This document shows positions 15,061-16,786 of a stretch of 16,786 nt of DNA, piece after piece (the stretch's first letter is position 1; each line of letters starts with the position of its first letter). Made by a program: the position numbers and the translations under genes. Below the pieces are notes generated by a model. That model saw only the letters and a program-made list of their open reading frames with translations. It was not told the DNA's origin and made no database searches. Source of the stretch: Planctomycetaceae bacterium (GTDB taxonomy: Bacteria; Planctomycetota; Planctomycetia; Pirellulales; Thermoguttaceae); contig SUVI01000093.1 in NCBI GenBank assembly GCA_015062085.1, forward strand, positions 1-16,786, read 5' to 3'.

Positions 15061-15453
15061 CTATTTAGCTTCCCAGAGTCCGTGCAGATTGCAATACGCA
15101 CGCACTGTCGGCTGGATATTGAGCAGGCAGCCGCTCGGCGGGCAGCTGAATTCCACTTCCGGAAGTTCACCTGGACGCAGATACTTGCGCTGCATCCGGT
15201 CCTCGGAATGGATCTCGATGAACCCGATGAAATGTTCGTCCGTCATCGGATGCGCAACGGAACCGACGGAAACTTTCACGCCATACTCACCGCGGGAAAG
15301 GACCGGAACGTGTTTTTCTCCGGAAGCGTCCGTCGAATTTTCTTCCAGTTTCTCCATCGGCTTGCCGCAGCAGGTGAGTTTACCAAAACCGTCATTCAGG
15401 GCTTCCACCATGTTTCCGCAGACTGGGCAACGGTAGATCTCAAATTTTTTCAT
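15061..15453 (-). CDS. dfx: superoxide reductase (desulfoferrodoxin, two-iron type)
   Basis: The 130-residue cytoplasmic protein reduces superoxide to hydrogen peroxide without making O2. The N-terminal desulforedoxin domain has its four cysteine ligands, C9 and C12 (CPVC) and C28-C29 (CCGKPM), for a rubredoxin-like centre I. The catalytic centre II ligands are H48 in EKHVPVL (with the conserved E46-K47 pair), H68 and H74 in AHPMTDEHFIGF, and C121 and H124 in YCNLHGLW. All are present, and the length is normal. The ATG at 15453 has AGGA at 7 nt and gives the standard MKKFEIYRCPVC start; an in-frame ATG at 15471 would add six residues. It has its own likely promoter and precedes the flavodiiron gene, so superoxide and O2 defence appear to be made together. 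Confidence 0.95.
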   Translation of the reverse strand: MKKFEIYRCPVCGNMVEALNDGFGKLTCCGKPMEKLEENSTDASGEKHVPVLSRGEYGVKVSVGSVAHPMTDEHFIGFIEIHSEDRMQRKYLRPGELPEVEFSCPPSGCLLNIQPTVRAYCNLHGLWEAK

Positions 15454-15507
15454 TAGATTTTCCTTTCTCATAAAAAAATGGGTTCAAAACTTTCTTTTAT
15501 TGGTGAT

Positions 15508-15535
15508 ATTTTATACCAAGATCCATTTTCTGCAA
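15508..15535 (-). promoter_or_regulatory. likely promoter of the superoxide reductase/flavodiiron unit
   Basis: Minus-strand TTGCAG (15530-15535) is followed after 16 nt by TAAAAT (15508-15513), within TATAAAAT. The leader to the ATG at 15453 would be about 50 nt. No clear intrinsic terminator for hslU was found in 15472-15628, so some read-through from hslU is possible. Confidence 0.5.
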
Positions 15536-15628
15536 GGGGGAAAACGTTTTTTTTGCCGATTTTCACTAAAAAAGTTAAAATTTCGTTTCGTTTCCTCCTG
15601 CATCCCGGATATTTTCACGATTCCTGCG

Positions 15629-16786
15629 TCAAAGGATGAAGCGCGAGAGATCCTCATCCTGTGTGACGTTTTCCAGTCGGGCGCGAACGTATGCCGCATC
15701 GATCTGGACCGTTTTTTCCGCGAGATCCGGAGCATCAAAACTCAACTCCTCCAGCAGACGCTCTAAGATCGTGTAGAGACGGCGCGCTCCGATGTTCTGC
15801 GACGTCTGATTCACCCGCCACGCATAGTCCGCGAGCGCTTCGATGGCGTCCGAAGTAAAATCGGCATGGACTCCTTCTGTTTCGAGGAGTGCCTGGTACT
15901 GGCGAATGAGAGCATTTTCCGGCTCTTTAAGGATCCTGCGGAAATCGTCTTTCGTCAGATCATGCAGTTCGACGCGGATCGGAAACCGTCCCTGAAGTTC
16001 CGGCATGAGATCCCCCGGTTTGTTCTGGTGAAACGCGCCGGCTGCAATGAAAAGAATGTGATCCGTCTTCACGCTGCCGTTTCGAGTTTGGATCGTCGTT
16101 CCTTCCACGATCGGCAGCAGATCCCGCTGGACGCCCTGACGCGAAACATCCGCACCGTGCTGCGAGTTGGAGGCCACTATCTTGTCGATCTCATCCAGGA
16201 AAATGATCCCGAAATTCTCGGCAAGCTCGATCGCGGAGACCTGGAGTTTTTCTTCGTCCAGCATCTGATCGCACTCGGCATCCAAAAGGAGTTTACGTGC
16301 CTCGTGTATCGGAAGTCTGCGCCGGATGCGCTTTTTCGGAAGGATCTTTCCCAAAAGATCTGAAAGTCCATTTTCCATGTCATTTCCGCTGACCTGCATC
16401 ATCATGATCGGCGGTTTTTGACGTTTTTGTCCCGGTATCTCGATCTCCCGGTCCTCGAGCAGCCCTGCACGAAGCTGGATCCGAAGCGACTCACGCTCTG
16501 CGGCTGCACGCCGTTTCGCTTCCTCTGAAGCTTGGATCCCCAGCTGACGCAGACTTTCTTCCGTTTCCGCTGGGGTTTCCGTTTCCGCTGGGGTTTCCGT
16601 TTCCGCTGGGGTTTCCGTTTCCGCTGGGGTTTCCGTTTTCGCTGGGGTTTCCGTTTTCGCTGGGGTTTCCGTTTTCGCTGGGGTTTCCGTTTCCGCTGGG
16701 GTTTCCGTTTCCGCTGGGGTTTCCGTTTCCGCTGGGGTTTCCGTTTCCGCTGGGGTTTCCGTTTCCGCTGGGGTTTCTGCTTCCGC
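15629..16786 (-). CDS. hslU: HslU, ATPase subunit of the HslUV (ClpYQ) protease, N-terminus outside the window
   Basis: The visible C-terminal 385 residues belong to the AAA+ unfoldase that feeds proteins into HslV. After the I domain come the Walker B motif GIIFLDEIDK (visible residues 193-202), DVSRQGVQRDLLPIVEG, KTDHILFIAAGAF (sensor 1 region), PELQGRFPIRVEL and the sensor 2 helix IGARRLYTILERLLEEL. The exact family C-terminus EDLSRFIL is inserted into HslV to activate it. Walker A is beyond the right edge. The I domain is odd: visible residues 1-72 are twelve hexapeptide repeats of the type AETETP, followed by a charged helix and GLLEDREIEI, which matches the usual GxLDDKEIEI segment. The repeats therefore sit at the flexible I-domain loop. 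hslV is not in the window. Confidence 0.93.
   Translation of the reverse strand, partial: AEAETPAETETPAETETPAETETPAETETPAETETPAKTETPAKTETPAKTETPAETETPAETETPAETETPAETEESLRQLGIQASEEAKRRAAAERESLRIQLRAGLLEDREIEIPGQKRQKPPIMMMQVSGNDMENGLSDLLGKILPKKRIRRRLPIHEARKLLLDAECDQMLDEEKLQVSAIELAENFGIIFLDEIDKIVASNSQHGADVSRQGVQRDLLPIVEGTTIQTRNGSVKTDHILFIAAGAFHQNKPGDLMPELQGRFPIRVELHDLTKDDFRRILKEPENALIRQYQALLETEGVHADFTSDAIEALADYAWRVNQTSQNIGARRLYTILERLLEELSFDAPDLAEKTVQIDAAYVRARLENVTQDEDLSRFIL
16559..16786 (-). repeat. hslU: 18-bp in-frame minisatellite in the hslU I domain
   Basis: Twelve full 18-bp units (16571-16786) plus a partial unit (16559-16570) encode AETETP hexapeptides. Three consecutive units (16625-16678) read AKTETP through GAA to AAA. 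The unit at the window edge (16769-16786) reads AEAETP. All other units are identical at the nucleotide level, which points to recent expansion. The array may continue beyond the window. Confidence 0.93.

Noticed and set aside
16559..16786. CRISPR array
   Set aside because: The 18-bp units are directly adjacent with no spacers and stay in the hslU reading frame, so this is a coding minisatellite.

Overview
The window looks like the chromosome of an anaerobic Gram-negative bacterium of the PVC group, most likely Planctomycetota or a close relative. This is inferred from four things: a Tat-exported Gfo/Idh/MocA oxidoreductase next to a secreted HEAT-like protein, an exosortase-A-type glycan gene set, an Rpn-family nuclease/transposase, and a superoxide reductase plus flavodiiron protein pair typical of strict anaerobes. 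No taxonomic marker is present, so this is moderate confidence only. Several genes have clear AGGAG-type ribosome binding sites, and several promoters match sigma70 with an extended -10. Twelve protein genes are visible, eleven of them on the minus strand. Two are cut by the window edges (an Rpn-family gene at 1 and hslU at 16786).

Left part, 1-6200, all minus strand. The 5' end of an Rpn-family gene has a near-consensus promoter. purE follows, with its own intrinsic terminator. Then comes a group read in the order Gfo/Idh/MocA oxidoreductase (5874-4654), secreted HEAT-like protein (4571-2850), GT39-type membrane glycosyltransferase (2708-1152). A TTGACA-N17-TAAAAT promoter lies upstream of the oxidoreductase.

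Middle, 6201-8728. One plus-strand gene encodes an unrecognised membrane-anchored helical protein. It converges on a minus-strand cation diffusion facilitator, with a long hairpin between the two stop codons. The gene-free stretch 8322-8728 holds a MITE-like element of about 265 bp with interrupted inverted ends, followed by an intrinsic terminator.

Glycan locus, 8729-13577, minus strand. The order of transcription is an initiating phosphoglycosyl transferase, a DUF3473-type polysaccharide deacetylase, a TIGR03087-like glycosyltransferase and a TIGR03097-like O-glycosylation ligase/polymerase. These are the hallmark glycan genes of exosortase-A/PEP-CTERM loci, but no exosortase and no PEP-CTERM protein is visible here. 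The locus has a probable extended -10 promoter embedded in a 30-bp interrupted palindrome that could be an operator, and it is closed by a terminator at 8673-8716.

Right part, 13647-16786, minus strand. A superoxide reductase (desulfoferrodoxin) is followed by a flavodiiron protein, which together would reduce superoxide and O2 (or NO). The window ends in hslU, whose I domain is interrupted by an in-frame 18-bp minisatellite encoding at least twelve AETETP-like hexapeptides. This is the most unusual single feature in the window.
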